Shown here in pieces: positions 22,765 through 29,609 of a DNA stretch of 64,000 nucleotides. A model generated the notes under the pieces. That model was not told the DNA's origin and did not search any database. It worked only from the letters and a program-made list of their open reading frames with translations. Positions within the stretch are counted from its first letter, which is position 1. Each line of letters opens with the position of its first letter. The position numbers were made by a program, and so were the translations under genes. The stretch is taken from the IMG/VR virus record IMGVR_UViG_3300018080_000142, positions 29,680 to 93,679 of that record; one strand, given 5' to 3'. Source of the stretch: a virus.

Positions 22765-22778
22765 AGGAAAATAAATAA
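22765..22778 (-). promoter_or_regulatory. Weak variant of the AATTATTTTC motif
   Basis: Minus-strand AGTTATTTATTTTCC about 42 bp upstream of the SSB-like ATG, a looser copy of the motif seen before other left-arm genes. Confidence 0.3.
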
Positions 22779-22807
22779 CTTTTGTTGTTAAAAATAACAG
22801 CACTCGA

Positions 22808-22981
22808 CTACTCGAGTACTGTTATTAATCTCATTCCTTCTTGCCTGTCTTTCTTCCAAACAGCTTTCGAATTATTAAGACAAGCAAGGATGATAGCAAC
22901 CTGGTCTGTTATACCAAGCCTCTCCTTAGCACGTTTGTACCCATGCTTTGTGAGCCTATAATTGATACCATCCACTGTCAT
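22808..22981 (-). CDS. Small basic protein, 57 aa
   Basis: ATG at 22981 overlaps the upstream TGA (ATGA), which decides the start. The protein (MTVDGINYRLTKHGYKRAKERLGI) resembles short phage proteins with a YRLT...RxKERxG pattern. Function unknown. Confidence 0.55.
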   Translation of the reverse strand: MTVDGINYRLTKHGYKRAKERLGITDQVAIILACLNNSKAVWKKDRQEGMRLITVLE

Positions 22982-23178
22982 GACCATCCAAGTATGTGTT
23001 GATGCAACATAGCACATAGCTGTCTACCATGATGTGTCTTACATATGTCCTTGTCACCCATGCGTAGCTCATTTAAAATGATCTTCACATTGACCACGTC
23101 ATTGACAGCCTGCACACTCATGTGTGCATCAAACTGATTGCTGATAATCTTTTCCATCATCATTGAGTATTGGTTCAT
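22978..23178 (-). CDS. Hypothetical protein, 66 aa; first leftward gene
   Basis: A helical, Met/His-rich small protein (MNQYSMMMEKIISNQFDAHM). It is the first gene of the leftward arm, starting 182 bp from the first rightward gene across the divergent promoter region. A leader with AT-rich GTTATTTTTTATT precedes it. Function unknown. Confidence 0.55.
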   Translation of the reverse strand: MNQYSMMMEKIISNQFDAHMSVQAVNDVVNVKIILNELRMGDKDICKTHHGRQLCAMLHQHILGWS

Positions 23179-23310
23179 AATAAAAAATAACTTTTTTCTT
23201 TTTGGGCCCCATTATCATATATATCAATGCCCCCCTACCCCAATTCCATTCTCGTTTTTGGAAATCCGGGCATATTACCTCGTCCACACATATTCACTAT
23301 GTTGATAAGT

Positions 23311-23348
23311 TGATATCACTTTTGGGGGGTATAGCAAAAGTGATATCA
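23311..23348. promoter_or_regulatory. Perfect 14-bp palindromic operator at the arm boundary
   Basis: TGATATCACTTTTG (23311-23324) and CAAAAGTGATATCA (23335-23348) are exact inverted repeats around a 10-bp spacer. The right arm abuts the -7-like box of the rightward promoter, so a bound dimer or tetramer would block it. The adjacent RHH-like gene is the obvious candidate regulator. Confidence 0.7.
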
Positions 23349-23356
23349 TATCTTTG
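23349..23356 (+). promoter_or_regulatory. Bacteroidota-type -7 box TATCTTTG
   Basis: TATCTTTG fits TAnnTTTG of Bacteroidota sigma-ABfr promoters. A TTTG lies at 23321-23324, somewhat farther than the usual -33 spacing. The box ends 4 bp before the ATG at 23361, so the transcript would be leaderless or nearly so. Confidence 0.45.
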
Positions 23357-23360
23357 TAAG

Positions 23361-23609
23361 ATGAGTACGAAGAAGGTCAGTTTAGGTGGGGTCAGGATAA
23401 GTCCTGACATATATGAGAAGTTAAAGGAGAGGCACAGGAAGGTAGCGAGGGTTCGGTTGCGTACTGGTAACAAGATTACATTTTCGAGTTGGGTTGAGGA
23501 ATTGTTTGGGGCTTATTTGCGAGGTCAGGATTCGAGGGATGCGTTATTTAAGAATGCTGGTCAGTTACGTGGGAAGGAATTGGATGATATTATTAAATTT
23601 GAAGATTAA
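23361..23609 (+). CDS. Ribbon-helix-helix-like regulator, 82 aa
   Basis: I take ATG at 23361 (MSTKKVSLGGVRISPDIYEK); the longer frame from 23202 runs through the promoter and operator. A short beta strand VSLGGVRIS followed by two helices (PDIYEKLKERHRKVARVRL, FSSWVEELFGAYLRG) is the CopG/Arc-type RHH pattern. Together with the perfect palindrome directly upstream this suggests an autoregulated repressor controlling the switch between the two arms. Confidence 0.6.
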   Translation: MSTKKVSLGGVRISPDIYEKLKERHRKVARVRLRTGNKITFSSWVEELFGAYLRGQDSRDALFKNAGQLRGKELDDIIKFED

Positions 23610-23655
23610 CTGAATAAAAGTTATCATCTTATTTAATCTATAATAAGGTGTAAAA

Positions 23656-23811
23656 ATGGAAGATAACTCAAAAGATAGAGAAATTTTCTTTGATCCCAGT
23701 TTAACTATGGGAGAGCGAATTATGAATCATAAGTTTGCCAGGATGGATATTTGGGAGTTTTTGGGTTGGCGTCCTGGGAAGAAACCTAAGAAGAAAAAAA
23801 AGGATAAATAA
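23656..23811 (+). CDS. Small protein with poly-Lys tail, 51 aa
   Basis: ATG at 23656, TAA at 23809-23811 overlapping the next ATG (TAATG). The product has FFDPSLTMGERIMNHKF and ends WRPGKKPKKKKKDK. Not recognised; coupling supports it. Confidence 0.55.
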   Translation: MEDNSKDREIFFDPSLTMGERIMNHKFARMDIWEFLGWRPGKKPKKKKKDK

Positions 23812-24143
23812 TGGTTACAGGTCGGGAATACAGGACAATTATGGCGCGTGGGTATATGTTCAGCAAGCGTGAGATGCACAAGTATCGTATCCGGGCTGTT
23901 TACAATGCTGTAGGTGATATTGCGGTGATGGGTGATGCATATGTAAATGATTTTGCCAGGAGGTGTACTCGGGTTGAGAATGGTGAGGTAGGTGTTATTG
24001 AGATGAATATGCGTGGTGATGGTTTGACCAAGGTTGTGAGTGTTATTGTTTTTGGTGATTTGGCAAGTTGGCATATGTTTGCGTTGCGGAACATGGATAT
24101 ATATGGTGGTAACAAGAAGGATCTGGCGAGTTTGTTAAACTGA
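23811..24143 (+). CDS. Hypothetical protein, 110 aa
   Basis: Soluble alpha/beta protein (YMFSKREMHKYRIRAVYNAV, GLTKVVSVIVFGDLASW). Not recognised. Codon use here favours G-ending codons, unlike the following genes. Confidence 0.5.
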   Translation: MVTGREYRTIMARGYMFSKREMHKYRIRAVYNAVGDIAVMGDAYVNDFARRCTRVENGEVGVIEMNMRGDGLTKVVSVIVFGDLASWHMFALRNMDIYGGNKKDLASLLN

Positions 24144-24166
24144 CAAGTTTATTAAATTGATATATT

Positions 24167-24526
24167 ATGTGGATAAGTGGATCTGAACACGACAAGGCGT
24201 TGGATAATAATTTGTATCCGATTACTAAGAGGTTTCAAGATGAGGCTAACCGGATGAAGGCTGTAGGTATTGAACCGGCGCTTGTGATGTGTGATCCTGA
24301 GCATTTTTACATGCTGAAGAAAGAATTGTACCAGTTTACGAGCGCTAGTGTTGTTTCCCGGCGGATGGGTGTTCCCAGGCAGAGTTTTTACCTGCTTGTG
24401 ATATTTGGGATTTCCTTACTTGTTCATGAGATGGCTGAGTACCGTGGTATAGATATTTTCGGTCGCATTCCGGATAAGGATTTTGACGGGAAGTTACCAA
24501 CCAGAATTAAGGAACATGAGTTATAA
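24167..24526 (+). CDS. Hypothetical protein, 119 aa
   Basis: Contains RFQDEANRMKAVGIEPALVM and a hydrophobic stretch SFYLLVIFGISLLVHEMAEY that might be a buried helix or weak membrane segment. Not recognised. Confidence 0.5.
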   Translation: MWISGSEHDKALDNNLYPITKRFQDEANRMKAVGIEPALVMCDPEHFYMLKKELYQFTSASVVSRRMGVPRQSFYLLVIFGISLLVHEMAEYRGIDIFGRIPDKDFDGKLPTRIKEHEL

Positions 24527-24719
24527 GAAAGAGAGGATAGGTTACAAGACCCGGCGTGAGATTGAGATTGAGAGGGTGATAAATTACCTGAGATTAAAGA
24601 ATCTGAATCCGCTCGAGGCGCTTGAATTCATCTGCAGTTTACCTGATTTGTTTGATGTTTCTGCTCCGGTTCAGGAAGGAGATAAGTTTATTTATACTGT
24701 AACAGTAAAGAAGTCATGA
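24516..24719 (+). CDS. Hypothetical protein, 67 aa
   Basis: Start chosen at ATG 24516 (MSYKKERIGYK) with an 11-nt overlap; the frame opening at 24483 lies deeper in the previous gene. It is a basic helical protein ending in a beta hairpin (DKFIYTVTVKKS). Function unknown. Confidence 0.5.
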   Translation: MSYKKERIGYKTRREIEIERVINYLRLKNLNPLEALEFICSLPDLFDVSAPVQEGDKFIYTVTVKKS

Positions 24720-25102
24720 AATACAAGGTTGGTGACAGGGTAGAGATAGTTGGATATAGTGCAGCCTTCTGGTGCTATGAAGGGAAGAAACGGGGTCGGT
24801 CGAGTGGTTTTGTAATGCATGATATGGAGCCGAAGCTTGTTGGTAAGAAGGCTACAATTATTGATTGTACTGAACCGCAACCGGGACATGAAAGTTACGC
24901 TTTGGATATTGACGGTTACGGTTACAGGGCATGGTTTGGTTTGAAACAATTAAAGAAACTGTCTATGGCAGGTTTAGTTAGACTAGCTCTTAAGAGGTTC
25001 TTCCGGACGATGGCAGACCGTCTGGAAGACCTTTTGGGAGTGATCATTATTGTACGAGGTCATAAGATGTTTGTTAAAACTGAAAAGTCCAGCAAGAGAT
25101 GA
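24716..25102 (+). CDS. SH3-like (KOW-type) small protein, 128 aa
   Basis: KYKVGDRVEIVGYSAAFWC followed by GKKATIIDC and YALDIDGYGYRAWFGLKQL gives the small-barrel pattern of KOW/SH3-like phage proteins. A basic C-terminal helix follows. Function unknown. Confidence 0.55.
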   Translation: MKYKVGDRVEIVGYSAAFWCYEGKKRGRSSGFVMHDMEPKLVGKKATIIDCTEPQPGHESYALDIDGYGYRAWFGLKQLKKLSMAGLVRLALKRFFRTMADRLEDLLGVIIIVRGHKMFVKTEKSSKR

Positions 25103-25287
25103 AAGCAATAATTGTATTATCGATCATTCTGCTGGTAGCAATTGTGATCATCTTTATACTGGTGAGGGAACTTATACAGATGACCAAAAGGATTGATAAG
25201 ATAACTGATATTGCTCAGAATGCAATCAAGAGGTATTATGATGAACTTGACAAAAAACTTGAGGAAAATAGAAAAAAACCTGTTTAA
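25099..25287 (+). CDS. Single-span membrane protein, 62 aa
   Basis: The N-terminal helix KAIIVLSIILLVAIVIIFIL is followed by a charged coiled-coil tail. ATGA overlap with the previous gene. Not recognised. Confidence 0.55.
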   Translation: MKAIIVLSIILLVAIVIIFILVRELIQMTKRIDKITDIAQNAIKRYYDELDKKLEENRKKPV

Positions 25288-25561
25288 GAAGCTACCGCCG
25301 TCAGTGACCAGATCATACTGGTGGAGGGAACAGACTCCGTGGTGGTACAAATTGATATACCGGTTCCTTCCGGGGCTTTATGTGAGGATTGAGATGTGGA
25401 GGATCTGTAGAAGCAGAAAATATTTTACAAGGAAATACCTGAGCGGCATGTGCGGAGATATTGATGGAGCCAAAAGGCATATTATTAAAGATAGGGAAGC
25501 TGGCAAGAATGACTTTGAAAATATGTCCTACGAATTTAAAATAATTGATTTCAGTAGATAA
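25238..25561 (+). CDS. Basic hypothetical protein, 107 aa
   Basis: Start chosen at 25238 (MMNLTKNLRK), preceded by AAGAGG; 25241 is equally possible. The protein is rich in Arg, Trp and Tyr (WWREQTPWWYKLIYRFLPG). It overlaps the 3' end of the previous gene by about 50 nt in another frame. Not recognised. Confidence 0.5.
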   Translation: MMNLTKNLRKIEKNLFKKLPPSVTRSYWWREQTPWWYKLIYRFLPGLYVRIEMWRICRSRKYFTRKYLSGMCGDIDGAKRHIIKDREAGKNDFENMSYEFKIIDFSR

Positions 25562-25584
25562 TTTTATACTTAATACTTATTATT

Positions 25585-26070
25585 ATGAAGAATCCACAGA
25601 GAGTTATTCAGTACATCGGCACGAAGATTATCGCTGCCATTCCAATGAACCGGGGGGAATACAACAAGTATCGCGGTTGGCAAATGCCGGAAGGTGAGGA
25701 TCCTGATGATGCAGGTTATCATGTGATGTATCTTGACGGTTACGAGTCCTGGTCACCAGCCGGGGTTTTTGAGGAAGCGTACCGGCCGACAAGCAATATG
25801 AACTTCGGTCTTGCCATCGAAGCCATGAAAAAGGGTAAGAAGGTTGCCCGGCATGGTTGGAACGGCGTGGATATGTTTTTGTTCCTTGTAACCTATAAGG
25901 AAGGAACTGTCCAGTTATTGCCAGGAACCTCACCAAAACCAGGTACTGCTGTAAAGACGGCTCCGTTACTGCCTCACATTAACATGAAAACAGCTGATGG
26001 GAGTGTTGCAGTAGGTTGGCTTGCTTCTCAGACTGACATGCTTAGTGATGACTGGTTTATAGTTGAGTGA
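25585..26070 (+). CDS. tad2: Tad2 (DUF2829) anti-Thoeris protein with extra N-terminal domain
   Basis: The protein has 161 residues. Residues 72-161 are a complete DUF2829 domain: MNFGLAIEAMKKGKKVARHGWNG, MFLFLV, then HINMKTADGSVAVGWLASQTDMLSDDW. Phage DUF2829 proteins were shown to be Tad2, which sequesters the cyclic-ADP-ribose-type signal of Thoeris defence. Residues 1-70 (MNRGEYNKYRGW, GYHVMYLDGYESWSPAGVFEEAYRP) form a second module that I have seen associated with DUF2829 in phages but whose role I do not know. It sits among early right-arm accessory genes, a normal place for counter-defence. Confidence 0.85.
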   Translation: MKNPQRVIQYIGTKIIAAIPMNRGEYNKYRGWQMPEGEDPDDAGYHVMYLDGYESWSPAGVFEEAYRPTSNMNFGLAIEAMKKGKKVARHGWNGVDMFLFLVTYKEGTVQLLPGTSPKPGTAVKTAPLLPHINMKTADGSVAVGWLASQTDMLSDDWFIVE

Positions 26071-26738
26071 TGGAAAAAGAAAAAAAGCCAACATATAAAG
26101 ATCTCTACCTTGAGGCATGGGATGCTTTCGAAAAATACTGGGAGGATGCGGGCATACCATGTTCAGTCAGTTGGGAATTAAATCGACCGGATAGCGGTTC
26201 ATTACTGAAAGTTTATGTAAGAATACGGATAAGCATCAACCAGTATGGACCACGACTTCTGGTCCATAGTATTCAGATAATTGATCCGCTAAAAGAGGAT
26301 ATCTGGCTTATTGCCTTGAGAGCAATGTTGAAGGCCGGTGCTTCAAAGATCTATGAATCCATCGTACTCATGCACCGGGAAGGAGACAGCGTAATTTCCG
26401 ATAGGGTATACGATAAATATCCTCTAACTCCTGATGAATGTTTTGAGAAGGAAGAACGACCGGAATTGACTGAAAGTGAAAAACCAGTTCTTCTTGAATT
26501 CTTCTCCGGTGATAAATCACTTGGCAGATATCCATGTCCTAGCAGATCATCCCATGAGGAAAGAATTCATATAGCAAATCTGCATAATGTCGGTCATTTC
26601 GACAGTTACACTTTGGACGGTGATCGGGTTAAAGTATGGAAAGTTGATAATTTGTATGTGGATGCTGAAGGCAATGTATGGAAACACAAGACGAAAAATG
26701 GAAGAAAAGGGAAAAAGGCTAAGGGATCTGGCAAGTGA
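26070..26738 (+). CDS. Hypothetical protein, 222 aa
   Basis: ATG at 26070 overlaps the Tad2 stop (TGATG). The protein has a helical N-terminus (YKDLYLEAWDAFEKYWEDAG), a beta middle and a lysine-rich tail (KTKNGRKGKKAKGSGK). Not recognised. Coupling to tad2 makes a counter-defence role worth testing. Confidence 0.55.
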   Translation: MEKEKKPTYKDLYLEAWDAFEKYWEDAGIPCSVSWELNRPDSGSLLKVYVRIRISINQYGPRLLVHSIQIIDPLKEDIWLIALRAMLKAGASKIYESIVLMHREGDSVISDRVYDKYPLTPDECFEKEERPELTESEKPVLLEFFSGDKSLGRYPCPSRSSHEERIHIANLHNVGHFDSYTLDGDRVKVWKVDNLYVDAEGNVWKHKTKNGRKGKKAKGSGK

Positions 26739-27048
26739 ACCGAAACCGGAGTTCGCTTATTCCAAGGGTGATCTGGTCAAGTACAACGGACAGTCCTATG
26801 TCGTTTACTCACAGTTCAGGAAGGTCAGGGTCGGTCTGGGCAACTGGGAATGCGAATACCAGCTCTGCCAGCTTAATAAGGAAGGAAAACCTGACAGGCG
26901 TATTTGGGGAGCAGGATGGAGCAGGAAAAGAATAAGAGTTGTCGAGAGTCAGCTGGAACTGATAAAAGAGAAATACTACCTTGAGGAGAACCTGGGTTAT
27001 CCCAGTGATGATCTACAGAAATTTCTTCCTAGAGAAAAATTTTTGTAA
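26698..27048 (+). CDS. Small-barrel phage protein, 116 aa
   Basis: Start at ATG 26698 (MEEKGKRLRD). AYSKGDLVKYNGQSYVVYSQF is an SH3/KOW-like strand pair, followed by ECEYQLCQLNKEG. The role is unknown. It overlaps the 3' end of the previous gene by 41 nt. Confidence 0.5.
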   Translation: MEEKGKRLRDLASEPKPEFAYSKGDLVKYNGQSYVVYSQFRKVRVGLGNWECEYQLCQLNKEGKPDRRIWGAGWSRKRIRVVESQLELIKEKYYLEENLGYPSDDLQKFLPREKFL

Positions 27049-27092
27049 ATTAGCCGTGTTGATCAACAATTTATAAATTAAAACTAGATGTC

Positions 27093-27314
27093 ATGACACC
27101 AGAACCAGCAGGAAATGCACCAAAGGCAGTGCCGGTAACCGAATCTCCGGAATATCAGGCTCTACTGCAGAAGAACAAGAAGCAATCGGAAACGATTGAA
27201 AAACTTCAGCAGAAGATCGAAAATCTCAAGAACAACCAGCAAGGACTTTACACGCAGATAAAGAACTTGAAGGAGAAAGCTGGCAAACCAGCACATCCGC
27301 ACATCCAGCATTGA
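27093..27314 (+). CDS. Coiled-coil protein, 73 aa
   Basis: The central segment KNKKQSETIEKLQQKIENLK is a clear heptad repeat, flanked by Pro/Ala-rich ends. It is followed at once by a strong terminator. Function unknown. Confidence 0.55.
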   Translation: MTPEPAGNAPKAVPVTESPEYQALLQKNKKQSETIEKLQQKIENLKNNQQGLYTQIKNLKEKAGKPAHPHIQH

Positions 27315-27320
27315 TTTCAT

Positions 27321-27358
27321 CCCGGTAGGTTTTTAACAGGATCTACCGGGATTTTTTT
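27321..27358 (+). terminator. Intrinsic terminator
   Basis: CCCGGTAG (27321-27328) pairs with CTACCGGG (27343-27350), followed by ATTTTTTTA. It separates the accessory block from the packaging genes. Confidence 0.85.
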
Positions 27359-27385
27359 ATTTGTTATATATAAAAATTTATTGTT

Positions 27386-28306
27386 ATGAGAATTAAGCAG
27401 TTTAAGCTCCTGTCAAGGGGTGAAGAAGGTATTCAGGTCCATGCAAAGGAATTCATTGCCGGAGAGAAATACCAGGTGATCGATGATGTGCAGAGAACGA
27501 GGAAACTCAGCGTTGATAAGCCATTGGTCGAAGAAGTTCAGAAGTTGAAATATTTCTTTCTTAATCTGACCGGACACTGGATCGAGCCTTACAGCAACCA
27601 CTACGACTCCGTAGAGAAAAAAGTACTTTACGTAAAAGGCGAAGCAAAATCCAGCCACGTCATTCTGAAGGATCTCTGGAACAGAACATTCGTTACCGGT
27701 GCAACAGCCGGTGATAATGGAAGCTTTGTCATCACCGGAGAAATCGAAATCACACCGGAAAAAAAGATCGGTCTTGCCACTCCGCTTATCCATCAGGAAG
27801 ATGATTTCGGTTTTCACGCGGATTGTTTGAAAACTCTCAATGATATATCCGTAAAGATATCTGAGTACTTCGCATCGGGTACGGCACTGGTTGAAAGAAA
27901 AATCAAGGAGCTTCCGAGCAAACCTGGTATGACTGAAGAAGAAGTTGCTGATGAAGAACTCAGCAGGATGGTGCGAAATAATATTATCGCTCCTATGGAG
28001 GGAATCTCTGCCGATGAAGGTGACGAACAATCAGATACCGGGCAACCAGCACTGAATGAAAGCACCAAGAACATTGATGGTAAGCATCTCAAGGAAGCAG
28101 GTATTGAGGAACCGGATTTCGAGCCGAAGAAACCGGATCCATACGGTCCGCCTGCAGCGACCATACCGGCAGATACCACCGGGGAAGTTCCTACACCGGC
28201 AGAACAGAAAGCAACTGATCCAGGAGATCTGAGCAGTATGGAACATTCCGAAAGCATGGGAATATCGGAACAGGATGAAAAGGAAGGTGACGAGGAAGAA
28301 TGGTAA
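27386..28306 (+). CDS. Hypothetical protein before the nuclease and terminase genes, 306 aa
   Basis: A folded N-terminal half (about 1-180) with beta-rich sequence such as SSHVILKDLWNRTFVTGATAGD is followed by an acidic, proline-rich disordered tail ending DEKEGDEEEW. Not recognised. Its stop overlaps the start of the PD-(D/E)XK nuclease gene, suggesting that the two act together. Confidence 0.6.
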   Translation: MRIKQFKLLSRGEEGIQVHAKEFIAGEKYQVIDDVQRTRKLSVDKPLVEEVQKLKYFFLNLTGHWIEPYSNHYDSVEKKVLYVKGEAKSSHVILKDLWNRTFVTGATAGDNGSFVITGEIEITPEKKIGLATPLIHQEDDFGFHADCLKTLNDISVKISEYFASGTALVERKIKELPSKPGMTEEEVADEELSRMVRNNIIAPMEGISADEGDEQSDTGQPALNESTKNIDGKHLKEAGIEEPDFEPKKPDPYGPPAATIPADTTGEVPTPAEQKATDPGDLSSMEHSESMGISEQDEKEGDEEEW

Positions 28307-29082
28307 GCATCCTGTTTAACAAAGACCGTAGGGTAGAATTCTCAAAGGATACACACACCTACACCATTGCGGGAAATCCTCTGCAGAGCGTAACCAGGTT
28401 ACTCAGCTCGGTAATGATTCCGTTTGAAAGCCAGAAGATTTCCTATGCAATGGCAAAAGGTGATCCGGGCAGGCAGAAAGAGATCCTGGAACAGTGGGAA
28501 GAAAAGCGTGTCAGCGCTGAGAACAGGGGCAACTGGATCCACGACAACATTGAATCGTTCGTTAAGTTCGGCAATTATGATGAGAAGCTGCAATCTGTGG
28601 TTAGCCAGATGAAACCAGTTCTCAAAGAAGGCTACCGGTTCTATTCCGAAGCAATGGTATACTCAACGGAGCATATGGTTGCCGGGCAGACAGACCTGGT
28701 CGTACAGAGGCAGAAATCGCTTAATTCGGTATTCGATTTCTATGATCTCAAGACTAACGAAGCGAAAGGGATCCAGTTCGACAGTATCTACCGGAAGAAG
28801 GATCCGCACCGGCACTACAATAAGTTCCTGCTTCCACCGCTTGACCACCTGGAAGATTGCAACTACAATATATATTCCCTGCAGCTCAGTATGTATGCAC
28901 ATCTGGCTCAGGAAACCTGGGGGATCAAGATAGGAAAGCTTGCAATACTTTTCATTGATAACGACCTGCAGCTGCATCAGTATCCCGTACCATACATGAA
29001 AATGGAGGTAAAGAAACTTCTCGACAGCAGGAAAAATCTCAAGAGCATTCCAGCAACCACTGATGATGATGATTGGGTATGA
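28300..29082 (+). CDS. RecB/Cas4-like PD-(D/E)XK nuclease
   Basis: The 260-residue protein has the RecB-family motifs: NWIHDNIE (His81), an EAMVYSTEHMVAGQTDLVV block (Glu117, Asp132), FYDLKTN (Asp149-x-Lys151) and YSLQLSMYAHL (QxxxY motif). These define a PD-(D/E)XK_1/Cas4-like exonuclease that could process DNA ends for recombination or packaging. It lies directly upstream of the small terminase candidate. Confidence 0.8.
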   Translation: MVSILFNKDRRVEFSKDTHTYTIAGNPLQSVTRLLSSVMIPFESQKISYAMAKGDPGRQKEILEQWEEKRVSAENRGNWIHDNIESFVKFGNYDEKLQSVVSQMKPVLKEGYRFYSEAMVYSTEHMVAGQTDLVVQRQKSLNSVFDFYDLKTNEAKGIQFDSIYRKKDPHRHYNKFLLPPLDHLEDCNYNIYSLQLSMYAHLAQETWGIKIGKLAILFIDNDLQLHQYPVPYMKMEVKKLLDSRKNLKSIPATTDDDDWV

Positions 29083-29609
29083 GCGTTTTTAAAGTAGATA
29101 GGAACTTCCAGATAATTCTTAACAAAGATGCCGTTAAGCTTGTCCCGGAACTGTCAACACTCAGCCAGGAAGAACTGAGGTATGTCATCCTGGTCGTTGA
29201 TTATGTTGACGGTCCCTTCCGTAAGAAACCTCTCGAGGAAAGGAAACTCATGGCAAGAAGGCAGATCTATAAGAACTCAGCCAGGGATCCGGAAAGTGAG
29301 AAGGTGAGAATTGCAATGGAAGCTTATAAAGGACTTGTCTTTGATATTCGCAGGGAAACCGTAGATGTTTTCAGCACAAAAATCACAGCACTACAGAAAG
29401 AGGCATTGGAGCCGAACATTACCTATACACGTATGATCGAGATCGACAAGACAATATCTTTCATGCAGGACCGGATCACATCGATCAACCACGAACTTGA
29501 TGTGGAGGAAGGGGAGGAAGTAGAATTGAAAGGACAGAAGAAACTTTCTTACATCGAGATATGGCAGGGCAGGCAGCGTAAATTCGCCGAGTATCAGAAA
29601 AATATGTAA
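29079..29609 (+). CDS. Putative small terminase subunit, 177 aa
   Basis: ATG at 29079 overlaps the nuclease stop (ATGA), and the gene ends overlapping the TerL ATG. Mainly helical with a C-terminal coiled coil (ITSINHELDVEEGEEVELKG). The position fits a TerS, but I see no clear HTH, so the name rests on gene order. Confidence 0.45.
   Translation: MSVFKVDRNFQIILNKDAVKLVPELSTLSQEELRYVILVVDYVDGPFRKKPLEERKLMARRQIYKNSARDPESEKVRIAMEAYKGLVFDIRRETVDVFSTKITALQKEALEPNITYTRMIEIDKTISFMQDRITSINHELDVEEGEEVELKGQKKLSYIEIWQGRQRKFAEYQKNM

Noticed and set aside
23202-23360. N-terminal extension of the RHH-like gene to 23202
   Set aside because: It would translate through the palindromic operator and -7 box; the ATG at 23361 begins the recognisable domain.
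23727-24115. Thr/His/Asn-rich antisense frames
   Set aside because: Artefact of G-rich codons in the 23811 gene on the other strand.
27413-28257. Two long antisense frames over the 306-aa gene
   Set aside because: Shadow frames; the plus strand gene is in an operon with overlaps and has coherent domains.
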